64,000 nt of DNA. Origin: Cyathus striatus. Its lineage: Eukaryota > Basidiomycota > Agaricomycetes > Agaricales > Nidulariaceae. Below the pieces are notes generated by a model, which saw only the letters and a list, made by a program, of their open reading frames with translations, was not told the origin of the DNA and ran no database searches. Where the stretch lies: positions 3,286,001 through 3,350,000 of the forward strand of contig JAOVFP010000002.1 of the NCBI GenBank assembly GCA_025738555.1, written 5' to 3'. The position numbers were made by a program, and so were the translations under genes. Positions 1 to 10,324 of this stretch are shown in pieces (within the stretch, counting starts at the first letter, position 1; every line of letters starts with the position of its first letter).

Positions 1-576
1 TCAGAGCGCGCACTAGACGATGTTATTGACCATTTGAATACTTTAAATGACCAAACACCTAAAGTTCGATGTCAGAAACGGCATGGGATTGACCCAAACC
101 TAATATTCGGGCTAGAATCGAAGCTGTTTGCAGAGGGAAGCGAAGGAGAATTCAGCGCCTGGGCACACCATGATGAAGTCGAGACTATGAGCATCTATCG
201 GGGGGCTAAGCGGCATGATCATAAACACCATAGGGAGGGAGAGGAGGAGGAGTGCGATTGTCATGGCCGGGGCGAGACGGAGATGGAGAACACCGCCATA
301 ACGGAAGAAGATGGAATAGTTGGGAAAGATGTGCTTATCAGCGCATTAGGCACACTATCGAAAGAGGTGGTGTGGAGGGTCAAGGGCTTTGTTCGGTTGG
401 AGGGGGATAGGTGGTATATTTTGAACTGGGCATTTGGGCGATTTGAAATTACGGAGTGGCAGGACAGGGGAGAGGAATTGGTGGGATCGCTGAAGCTGAC
501 AGTGATGGGAGAACGTGGAGAGGTAAAGCGTGCTGGTCGCAGGTTTGCAGAGCTGGTGGGAGGTCGAGTAGGATGA
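1..576 (+). CDS. CobW/P47K-family (COG0523) GTPase, C-terminal part
   Basis: This is the 3' part of a gene that enters from the left edge; frame 1 is open from base 1 to the TGA at 574-576. The visible protein is the CobW C-terminal domain: a segment reading FSAWAHHDEVETMSIYRG, a His/acid-rich loop with HDHKHH followed by a Glu run, then VVWRVKGFVRL and WYILNWAFGRFEI, which are typical of this domain. The GTPase domain with its Walker motifs lies outside the window. Family members are metal-chaperone GTPases, several acting on zinc, and the His-rich loop fits metal binding. The exact metal and client cannot be told from this end. The gene is followed at 825 by a same-strand J-protein gene. 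Confidence 0.8.
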   Translation, partial: SERALDDVIDHLNTLNDQTPKVRCQKRHGIDPNLIFGLESKLFAEGSEGEFSAWAHHDEVETMSIYRGAKRHDHKHHREGEEEECDCHGRGETEMENTAITEEDGIVGKDVLISALGTLSKEVVWRVKGFVRLEGDRWYILNWAFGRFEITEWQDRGEELVGSLKLTVMGERGEVKRAGRRFAELVGGRVG

Positions 577-824
577 GACGACGCGAAGTAAATGTGCAGT
601 GGACGAGGTCGGAGTGCGAGACTCGATCTGGAAATAGAGTGTTACTGGATTAGGAAAGCGATAGATAACGCGACGGTGATCATGAGCATGTGATTGGCTG
701 GAGAGGGAATCACATGCGATGGACTGTAATAACACAACTGTATAATATTTCTCTTTCGTCTTTTCCTATTCTTGTCTTTATTCACATCCATCTCACACCT
801 GATACCATCCTGTCTCCTATCTGC

Positions 825-2008
825 ATGCTATCCTACGCGTTTAGCACTGGTCCGTTTCCCCCATATTTTTTCCTTCTTTCGACTCATTCTTATTCTAGCG
901 AGCACCTACTTTCATCTCCCATTTGACGAGCAAGAGGATGAGGACATCCAGAATTACCAGAGGAAACGACTCACATGGGTCGCAGAGCCTTCAGGCTCTT
1001 CTACCTTACGACTGCCCTCAGGTACCTCCAAGCAAGATACTATTCCCTTAACCGACGATATTAGACGAGAAACAATAAAGGCTGTACTCTCAAACGATAA
1101 CCTCTATGATATCCTAGGCATTTCAAATTCACCTACTTTGGATAAGATGGCCCTTCGTCGTGCCTATCTCGTCCGAAGTAAAGCATGCCATCCAGAGTCC
1201 GTCTGTTTTCTTTGTTCAACTTGCTTTCTCCTTACATCATTCTCTTAGCAAGTTTCCCAACAATCCAGAAGCTACGCGAGCATTTCAGAAAGTAGCTGTC
1301 GCTTATGATGTTCTCAGTAAACCACCTTCTAAAAAACTCTATGACTCTCGTTCTCCTTCTTGCACATTTGATGTTTTCGCAGCGCGGCCAATGGGACATG
1401 CAGACGAAACTTTCAGGAGTGTGGTATTAGGCGTGTTCAATGATTTTCTGGATGGAGATTTAGAGGTGATAAGGACGCTGCTAAGTTAGTTCATCCTTCA
1501 CCAGCTTTCTCTGTTTTTGATTGGCTTATATTACTTCAAAGAGGCTATCAATGATATTAACCCTTCCATTAAACTTGGAGAGGATGGTATCAACTCTGTC
1601 CTGGTGACCCTCGAAGCTATTCGTGAGCGGGCTTTAAGTGTGTACCTAGTCATAAGACTCCATTTCAATCACATCTTATCTGCTATACGTTATACAGCAT
1701 GCCGCACGTGTATATACGCCCTTCACGCAGAACTTACGCGACTTCTGGAAGTTCAGCATGCGTTCCGCCAATTGTCATATTTCGATATAATTGGAAGATC
1801 TCGCCTTACTATTCAGCTTACTCGCATTACTCTCAGTCTTCCTATAGCTCTTGAAATAGCGCTTCGTGAACAGCGTTATGGTCATGATTTCGATCGAGAT
1901 AAGGACGGGCAACCCACAGAAGAAAAACCAATTTTACCAAGACACGTTACCCGACTTATTAAGGGCGTTGACTCCGCATTACAGCACATGGAGCGAATAC
2001 TAAAGTAA
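825..2008 (+). CDS. J-domain (DnaJ-like) protein, 321 aa
   Basis: My model joins 825-849, 899-1196, 1249-1484, 1542-1637 and 1698-2008 (966 nt, 321 aa). The J domain covers roughly residues 77-140, starting LYDILGIS. The essential HPD motif (residues 106-108) is made only after splicing: the Asp codon is split by the 52-base intron at 1197-1248. J domains stimulate Hsp70 ATPase activity, so the protein is probably an Hsp70 co-chaperone. The part after the J domain (FNDFLDGDLEVIRTLL, AINDINPSIKLG, RQLSYFDIIGRSRL) looks like a conserved fungal C-terminus, not the Gly/Phe and zinc-finger region of class I DnaJ. The start ATG at 825 gives an 8-codon first exon; an upstream start cannot be excluded. 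No transmembrane segment is obvious. Cell location is not determined. Confidence 0.8.
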
Positions 2009-2488
2009 CTGTTTCTTTGATATGTATAGCTTTGATTCCGTCTTTTGGCGTATATTCATTTTCTTCGTCTCTTCCATTCGCTCTATATTATTATGTATTG
2101 CTTAAATATCATTTCTCCGTATTTCCGGCTCACGATATCCCTAGACCACAAATTGTTGTACTTTACCTGCATATCAATAGATTACCACTACTAAGCATGA
2201 TTTGTCACAATCCACTTTTATTATATGACACGATAGTAAATTACGAGCTAAGCAAGAATATCAGGTACATGTATACACGAACAAGGTAGAATTTAATACA
2301 AAAAACTCCACAACGACATAAAAATACGAGGAAAAGTTGAAATCGCGAGAGCCAAAAAAAATCGCATGTGGCAGAAATAAAATGTGGGTATGCATAACGG
2401 TCGCTACAATAATCAGCGACGACATAGCCGTAAAGTGTTCGGACATGACAAAATAGGCATAGTGTCTAAAAATGCAACCGGAAATGTC
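2009..2488. other. Convergent intergenic region
   Basis: This is 3'-to-3' space between the J-protein gene (+) and the Zn2Cys6 gene (-). It is AT-rich with only short open frames. I see no gene, repeat or clear polyadenylation element here. Confidence 0.5.
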
Positions 2489-5400
2489 TTAGGATTGAGG
2501 ATAGTTAGATCCATTGCGTTGACCCTGTTGTTGCTGTTGATAATGAGTATTAGGCAACAACAATTAACAGAAAAAAAGACAAGTACCATCCAAACAGACA
2601 TGGTGCGCGGTTCTTGAGGACGTCTGTCTTCGTTCATGAAGGTTTCTTGCGATGCCTGATACCCATAGGTACCTTCCTGGGCGGCGGCGGCGGCAGCCAA
2701 AATATGACTGTAATCCTGTTGAGGAGGATTTCCATTAGAAGGTGATGATTGTATCGCGCCAGAGGAACCAGGAGGAAACTGAGCCTCAGGAAAGAATGGG
2801 TAGAAGAGCCCCGTCGGGACATCTACAAGATGCTTGGATGGCGGAGTTGATCCAGCAGTTTGAGCTGTTCCGTTAGGACCACCCATTGGACGTGGTTGTG
2901 GACCATAGACAACAGCACTGGTCGGAGTATAAGTAGCTGAAAGGGTTGGAGTGCTCTGTTGCGACTTGGTAATGGGCGACATTGTGTTGTCTTCATCCCA
3001 ATCAGGCTCACACAATAAATGGGGATGAGAAGGAGGAGTGATAGTTTGAAGGCTGACTTGCATAACACGCTCGGCGAGTTTGGCAATTAGCGGGTGTCCA
3101 CCATTAACATCCATGCGTTCCCAGCGCCATCGAATACGAGGTAACATATCCAAAGCCAGCCATAAATCCTCGAGAGACGTGGCACGGGGAAGAATGTCAC
3201 ATTTGGACATATGTCCATAGAGGATAACCATAGCAGCGATATGCAAAGGAATGGGAGAAGTAAAGAAAGCAATATCTGGGAAGCGAATCAATTGATTGTG
3301 TATAATAATCATGTTGTGTGACGTGATGATAGCTTGAAACAGAATGATCAAGTAACATAATTCAATAGAGGAAAGTGAATGACTTACCATCGATGAGAGC
3401 TTTATGTCTTTGCTCGTAAGACAGCTCTTTTGAGCTGAATAAGGCACGCAGCATTAGAATTCTCGATATTCCAAGTTTAAGTAGTGTAAGTCCATCCCCT
3501 TCGGTGATCTCTTGAACGAGCTTGCTTTTTTTTTCTATGGGCCACTCATTGGTGCCGCCGAAGTAGTACCTAAACCTCTCAGGAAGACCTCTACGGAATT
3601 CGAGCATGCTCTTAATGATGCGAGTTGCGTTGCGCATAATAGTATCCCCAACCTGACGCTTTGGAGCATAAAGCGAATTTATTATATCCGCTTGTATTTC
3701 GGCAATAGGATGGGAGTGTTCGAAGTGTTCTGAGAAATCTTCGAGATGTGAGCTTTTAGGACGTAGGGGGCGAGGGGTATTTGAGTCCGACGGAGCTATT
3801 GCAAGTGGTCGACCAAGTAATATGGATGTACCACGGTCATGAATGAGAACGATTCCCCAAAGCCGAATACGGAGTTGACACTCTTCTTCTGTGAAGAGAG
3901 GCTGATCGGCAGTCTGATCAACTTGACTGGATGGACTCATTTGGGTAGTAGGATCATGATGAAGTCCAAGTTCGATAGAAAGACGAACAAGACTACCAAC
4001 TAATCTCCACAAAGTGCGTCCTTGACGCTAAAATGGTATATGAATAAGACTGAAACACAAGCGTACGAATATACCCACCTCTGTGTACAAATACCAGTGC
4101 AACAAAATAAGAGCTTGCAAACTTGAAATAGTGACACGTAAATCAGGTTTTATGGACAACGCTAGTTCAAAGAACTCATCGTGTTCGGGCCAATCTTGAG
4201 ACATAAGCTTTTTCGCCATAACAGATCCCAAATGCATATCACCTTTATTCTCAACATCTGCCTTTACAGCACGGTGATTGAGTTCACTAAGGGTTCCCAA
4301 AGCTAAAATCAAGTAGACACTGCAAACAAAGCCAGGATCATGTGCGATAGTGCGACCCTCGTATAGATCATTGAGACTCTTTTGAAAAGTTTTACGAGCA
4401 AAAGTCGGACGATGAATATTTAGACGTGTGAAATAGACGTCGACAATATAGTCGACCATATTGCGATCCTTGGGAAGCCAGACTTCTACGGCTGTCTGAT
4501 TATTCATCGGAGCAGACAAAGCGATTGTGTTGGGCGCAGATGCTGTAGAGTTGCGACGAACAGATATAGGTACCCAATGAGGGGCATGACGAGGAAGAGT
4601 AGACTCCCCGATGGAACGATCGCGACCGGAAGAGAGACCACTAGAGCCCACAGTGAAGTCTTCTTTATCGTTAACATCGGGTGTCAGATTGAGATCCTTG
4701 ATGATGGACGGAAGTACACCAAAATTCTTCGCGAGCGACTCGGGATTCGAAAGATCATTTCCATTGGGATCGGTTCCTTTAGCAGGAGGAAGTACAGGGC
4801 GCTGACTGACAGTCTGAGCTAGTGGCTGTGGGGAGGGCTGAGGCTGCTGTGGTGGAACAGGCACCCCGGGCGGCATAGGATAGGGGGTGCCCGGAGGTGG
4901 TTGTTGAAAGACAGGATGAATGTTATAGGCGCCGGGAGGAGATTGCATAGGCAAGGGATATGGCCCAGGAGGAGGATGGCCATAAGGCATCATGGGGCCA
5001 TATGGATGCATCATTGGAGGAGGATACATCTGTGGATATCCCTTCGGAGGTTGCTGTTGAGGAGGAGGTGCAGCCTCAGGCCGATAAGATCTACCAGAAC
5101 TACCTTCAATTTGAAATGCAGGGGAAGGAGGAGCGGGAGTGATAGCGTTAACATCGATACCTTCCCGTACGAGTATTTCGTCGAGACTATCGAGGGAAAA
5201 GCCGGGAACATATCGTTTCAAAAGAGCTTCGCACTGAGCAAGCTTGAGCTCGATACGCTCAGTATAGCCACGGGGGGTAAGTGTCTGACGATGTCTGTCT
5301 TCCTGGTGGCAGACGGTCCCCGCAGTAGCACAAGCTGTACATCGAGGATGTTTAGAGTCACACTATAGATAAAAGAGTTCAAACAAAGAGTATAAGACTG

Positions 5401-5710
5401 GAGTCGGTGAAGAGGATGGAAGTTGCCGTCGGGCGACACCGACGGCACTTGCCTTTATTTTCTTGCTCCTACATCTAGCACACGCTTCATGCGACCGCCG
5501 GAGTCGACGCGGCTCTGACTGCGATGGGCTGTCGTCTCCATTTCCATCTCCTTTTCTTCGTCTTTTTTGTGGATTTTGAGCGGTAGGAGACGCGGAATGC
5601 TGACCTTGCTGCGGTTGTTGCAGCTGCAGATTTGGGTCCATCTGAAGGGCGGATTGGAGCGATGAAAGGGGTGGAGGAGGGTTCTGAGAATTGAGTTGGC
5701 CGGGCAGCAT
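2489..5710 (-). CDS. Zn2Cys6 fungal transcription factor with fungal-specific TF domain, 990 aa
   Basis: On the minus strand I join 5710-5453, 5362-4079, 4027-3388, 3332-2587 and 2533-2489 (2,973 nt, 990 aa). The binuclear zinc cluster has six cysteines at residues 77, 80, 87, 94, 97 and 104, with CX2CX6CX6CX2CX6C spacing. A basic run (QKRRRKG) precedes it. Then come a Pro/Gln-rich region with many Pro-Tyr pairs (about residues 165-250) and the fungal-specific transcription factor domain, with ILLHWYLYTE joined to RQGRTLWRLVG and then VRLSIELGLHHDPT. The C-terminus is low complexity (SSPSNGNPPQQ, an Ala run). Such proteins bind CGG-type half sites in the nucleus. The target pathway cannot be inferred. 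The intron at 5363-5452 starts with GC instead of GT and splits the zinc cluster. The last intron (2534-2586) is less certain; without it the C-terminus would differ. Confidence 0.87.
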
Positions 5711-6317
5711 TATCAGAGCCGATTGCTGCTGGATCCAACGAGAGCGAGGAAATACGCTGGAGGTTGCTCAGCGCTGAGGGCGACGAGGACCCATCCTCGT
5801 TTTGGCTTACTCACCCATAGTTTGCAAGTATTTGTGCCCCTTCCATAGTTCAATGCTACTTTTACTTTGCTTACGCTTAGATGTCAGCCGTCTTCATGGA
5901 ATACATTTTGCTCTAAATTTTACTATCAGATGACTCATGTGCATGATCCATATAATGATATATCTTCGGTTTTCTACAGTGTAAGAAACTCAGCGAAGCT
6001 GGAAATGCATGTCATGTCACGTCACAATCGCAGTATTCCATCCCCCATGCAACTCACCCAACACGTAACTAGCAACTATCCGGCCAAAGGTACAAATTGA
6101 TACTGAGAAGTCGTACCACCATGTAATTAGTATGATTATTTGCTCATTTACACAAAAATCGAGTTTCAAAGAAATAGTAAATGTACTTATGTAGGCCGAC
6201 GGAACGAATCACCGGCTTGGTGCCGTGTTCGAATGTAACCATAGACCGGGGTTTGTCTTTGCCTTGCGCAGTCATTTTCCGGTGATCTCTGCCCATTCAC
6301 TTGACCACCACAAAACC
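5711..6317. promoter_or_regulatory. Divergent intergenic region, probable shared promoter
   Basis: This is about 600 bases between the start of the Zn2Cys6 gene (-) and the start of the VTT-protein gene (+). It should hold both promoters and 5' leaders. No TATA box or known operator is clear. Only short unsupported open frames are present. Confidence 0.4.
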
Positions 6318-7688
6318 ATGACACCACCTGCGCCTCTCGATTTTTCGCGGAATACCTCCAACTGTAACGCTTCCATGTACACTCTTGACACCGTCAGATA
6401 CGACGACGAAGATGATCTATCTCATAACGATAGATCTCCGCTTCTCGCTCCCGAGACCCCTTCCTATGGCGCTGCCTACCCGCACTCTCCTTCACGTCCT
6501 TCTACCAGCAAAATTGTCTTCAACGCAACTTTGAAGATGGCTTGTATATTTATCGTTAGCACAATTTTTCTCGGTGGTACATTATGGCTTGCATTACCTA
6601 CCCTTGAAGAGTACGTACTCCATCCGTGAGATTCTCCCTGCCTTCGCTACTGACCCACTTTTTGTCCGCATAGGGCGGACCGTCCCTTCCTTCGTATACC
6701 AAAGTCATTCGCTCAACTTCAAGATCTCAATGGCCTTTTGAAGAAGTACAGAGATATATATCCTTACCGCATTGTAGTTTGTTATGTAACGACATACCTC
6801 TTGTGCGTTACAATATTCGTTTCTCATGGTTTTTGGTTAACAACACATTTATTTTCCAGCCTTCAGGCTTTCTCACTTCCTGGCTCTATGTATTTATCTA
6901 TCCTTGGGGGGGCTGTTTGGGGTGTTGCACGAGCACTTCCACTCGCTTGTTGCTGCGTCGCAACAGGTGCTACGTTATGTTACCTCATCTCCGCTGCCCT
7001 TGGGCCAGCGCTCCTCGCACTTCCTAAGTGGAAAGCCGTCATGGATAAATGGGCCGACAAAATTCAGGCCAACAAGGAAAATATGATTTCATTTCTAATT
7101 GTTCTGCGCATTGCTCCCCTTCCTCCTCATTGGGTGGTCAACGTTATATGCCCACACGTTGGCATTGGAATTGTTCCATTCTGGATAAGCACTGCTCTCG
7201 GTATTCTAGGTGTCAGTGTTATCCATACCACCATTGGTGGAGGTTTGGATGACATGACAAGTGCGGATGACTTTCATTTAATCAGCTGGCGAAACTTTTT
7301 TGGTCTGGCTGCCGTAGCTTTGGGTGTCATGATTCCCGTCGGGCTGAGATATTGGTTCGGTAGAGAGGTGGATACTTCTGCGGAGGCTGAAGCCGGCGGC
7401 AGTATGCTACCTGTTACAGCAGATTTTAGTGAGGACGGTGATCCCATTCTTGCTATCGGTCCTCCAGCCGTGGGCGCGAGCAAGAAGTTGGTGGAAAACA
7501 GACTAGCTGGATCTGCAGACGAAGAGGAATTCTACAGCTCAGACGAGGATGAAGATGAAGATCTGATACTGGAGGCTGGTCCAGCCATTCCAGGAAAGGG
7601 TAAACAACCTGCGTACGAAGAAGCTCCTTTGATCGACCTTGCTACAAGCTCCAGCAGTAGCATCAGCAGTCTCGAGAGAAGATCTTAG
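6318..7688 (+). CDS. VTT-domain (TMEM41/TVP38-like) membrane protein, 416 aa
   Basis: I join 6318-6610, 6674-6802 and 6860-7688 (1,251 nt, 416 aa). The ATG at 6318 sits in ACCATGA, a good context. Residues 1-70 are polar and acidic (a cytosolic tail with SPLLAPETPSYG). A first membrane segment lies near residues 74-94. The VTT (SNARE-associated Golgi) domain follows, with FLQAFSLPGSMYLSILGGAVWG, ATGATLCYLISAALGP, a loop with KWKAVMDKWADKIQ, and ISFLIVLRIAPLPPHWVVN. Further hydrophobic segments and an acidic tail (EEEFYSSDEDEDED) complete it. Human TMEM41B and VMP1, which share the domain, are ER lipid scramblases with roles in autophagy. That role here is inference from family. The LPGS motif places it nearer the TMEM41 branch than yeast Tvp38. 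Confidence 0.85.
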
Positions 7689-10003
7689 CCTATTTTTCGC
7701 CAGTTCTCTTTTTGACTCTCGTATGTACTTAGGCTGTACTCATAATTGCACCACATTTATTTATTTTTGCATCGCATTTCGTCTTCCTTCCTTCCTTCCT
7801 CTAGATGGTTGTTTATGGGAATGTCTTCACTATCCGACCCACCCCCTTGATTCATTCCCCGAACCATTGGCTCATCCAGAATTCTAGGTGGAATTGCAAG
7901 GATGTTTTTTTTGGTGTTTTGTAGCTAGACGTTACCCGCTATGTTGTGACTTTACTTCCTCGCTATGAGCTGTATATATGAACTAGGTGTACAACATATC
8001 CTTCACTGCATTGTACAAAAACTTAAATTTTAATAATTATATTTGTGGTCCGTCCGCCTTATTTATGGTCCACGGTAAACAACGCAAAGGTCAGCAATTG
8101 TGAGAAAATTAGTTGTCGCATCCGACTTTCAGCTGAATTACTTTAATTATTACTACGGAATTGCATTGAAAAACTAATCAGCGGAGATTCGAGAAGTAGG
8201 TTATCCTATAATAATCCCTCTGAGTGCGTGACACACCGAACCATTAAAATATCAATTCCTTTCGTCAATCGAATACAATCATCCGAAGCTAAGGCCGGAA
8301 CAGCACTGAGCAGGCATCGACGAACTTATATACGACATTGTGGGGTAAAGGGGTCTGTAAGAGATTGCTTAAACATTCAAGTGACATCGCGATTTTAAAA
8401 TAAGGAAAGGAGGATAAGCCGTCAACGGATTTTGTTTAGATACACCGTGACTAGCGCTTAAACCTGAAATAAGATGATAGCTGGGAATCCTGGGATGCAA
8501 CAGGTTATGATTGGAATTGGTTTTGTATATGGGAGGACTTCCGAAAGTTGGCGGCAATAAGGCGGATAGGGAAGGGAGGGAATGCTAAGTTGGGTCACTC
8601 TAGAAGTTAGAGGGCATAAGTATTTAGAGTCGGTCATCATTGCCAGTATAAATAAACAATCGTTAATGGTAAACATATCTGAATAATGCTACTTACATGC
8701 CTGGCTCGGATAAACATCTGATTCAAAGCGCGAGGGCAGTGAGTGTTGGCATCTAGACAATTGGTTGAGGCGCCTGCTAGATTGACTCGGTGCTTGATGG
8801 GCGTCGTATTAATTGACGGAGGCATGGTACCTACCATTACGACTCCTGTTTCACAAACAGACAATGTCTGCCTGAAAACAGTGCCGACTGATGCGGTCAA
8901 CGACTCTAGCACTGTTCTCGTAGGAACTGTCACGTATGTATCAACAAGAACGGGATGTGACAGTGGGGTTACAAATCAGGAATTTGTTCAGGACGCAGCT
9001 TGCAGGCAAGCAAGTACACTCGCCACCGCCGCCGCCGCGATGAAACATAGACGAGATGAGCACAGACTAATGGTTCGGAGGTGGATTGGCTGTATAATGG
9101 TCATATAAGTATGATGTAAGTAGTGGGACTAGGCATAAGATGGACTACGGGGTGTAGTGGATCTGAAGGGTGGTCCACCGTCCTCAAGGCCCAAAATGGT
9201 ATGAGACTGTGTTGTGGTATATTTGTAGTTAAGGCAAGTACATAGGTCCGTATAGACTCTGAATCTGAGTCTGTAGAGTTGAAGGGGTGAGATCTGAGAC
9301 GCGGGGTCGTACCGTGATAAGAATGCACACTGAAGAAGAGGGAAGGAATATGGTTAGAACGGAGATTGAGATCAGGGGGTCCGCGAAGAGAATCAGCGGT
9401 GACAGGAAACACTTTTGCAGACGGCAGACTAATGGCACTAGGGGTTTGGAAGGCGGGCATAAAGTCGTTCAGTGGCGGGAAACGCAGAGTTGTGACGTGA
9501 GGAAAAGAATGTGGGAGGGGACAGTCTGTTGGGAAAACGAGTATTTACGTAGATGCCGAAGAAGGGCCGGGGATTGGGAGGGGAGGAAGCGCAGGAGGTC
9601 AGATGGGGAAGATCATGGGGGTACGCATGGGATGGAAAGAGCAGGTAACGTGTAGCGTACAGATGGGATGTGTTGCTGGCAGTGGCATGGGAGGGGATGG
9701 AAATGGGCAGAGGGGGACTAGTGTAAAATAAATAAAACATAATTTACAACATGAAGATAGCCACTGGACTGGTCACTGAATGTCACTGAATACTAAATAG
9801 TCCAGTGTCCCATTCGATGCAGATGTATTTACGCTTGTTTGTCCAAGGCTCCAGGCAAATTGCGAAGTGGAGTCGACGAGCTGAGACCCGCAGAGGGAGG
9901 GCGTCGGGGAGAGCGTGCGCGCTGTGTGTAGGCAGAACAGCAGATCAGACAGGACAGTGGCCAGCTGGTGGTCTGTGGAGAATGGTTCAGAAAATTAGAA
10001 TAC

Positions 10004-10035
<32 letters not shown>

Positions 10036-10324
10036 TAATAATATATGGGTTGAGTGGACTGTCAACTTCAGCAAACATTGAGTCTTGTCAGCCACAGCCC
10101 TGTAACTCACCTGCAACCTCCTCGTTCGCTCCCACCACCACCCCCGTCCACTTCATCCACAATCTACTTCCTCCTCTCCTCCCTTCCCCGCCTCCCCTTC
10201 TACCCTTCGCCTTTCCACCCCCCCCGCCCCTATCCTCTCCTGCCACCCCACTCCAGCCCCAAGTGCGGTTCTTCCGCCTTACCCCCTTCACTCGTCCCTT
10301 TTATCCCGGTCAGCAGGCGGGATA
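7689..10324. other. 2.6 kb without a supportable gene
   Basis: No protein family is recognisable on either strand. A minus-strand candidate exists around 9042-8600: an ATG at 9042 followed by Gly and Cys codons, then an open segment with the sense strand reading TVPTRTVLESLTASVG, ending at a strong GTAAGT donor near 8696. It has no homology I recognise and no complete model. 9101-9740 is purine-rich on the plus strand. The last 250 bases before 10325 are C/T-rich, typical of a fungal 5' leader for the SWI1-like gene. Confidence 0.4.
10004..10043. repeat. (AAT)n microsatellite
   Basis: About 13 AAT units with a single interruption (AAC), in the upstream region of the SWI1-like gene. Confidence 0.85.

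Noticed and set aside
355..735. Minus-strand frame opposite the CobW end
   Set aside because: Shadow of the plus-strand gene, which has clear domain matches.
9101..9740. Minus-strand frames rich in Pro/Ser as an exported protein
   Set aside because: They follow from strong C/T bias on that strand; no signal peptide, family or splice structure supports them.
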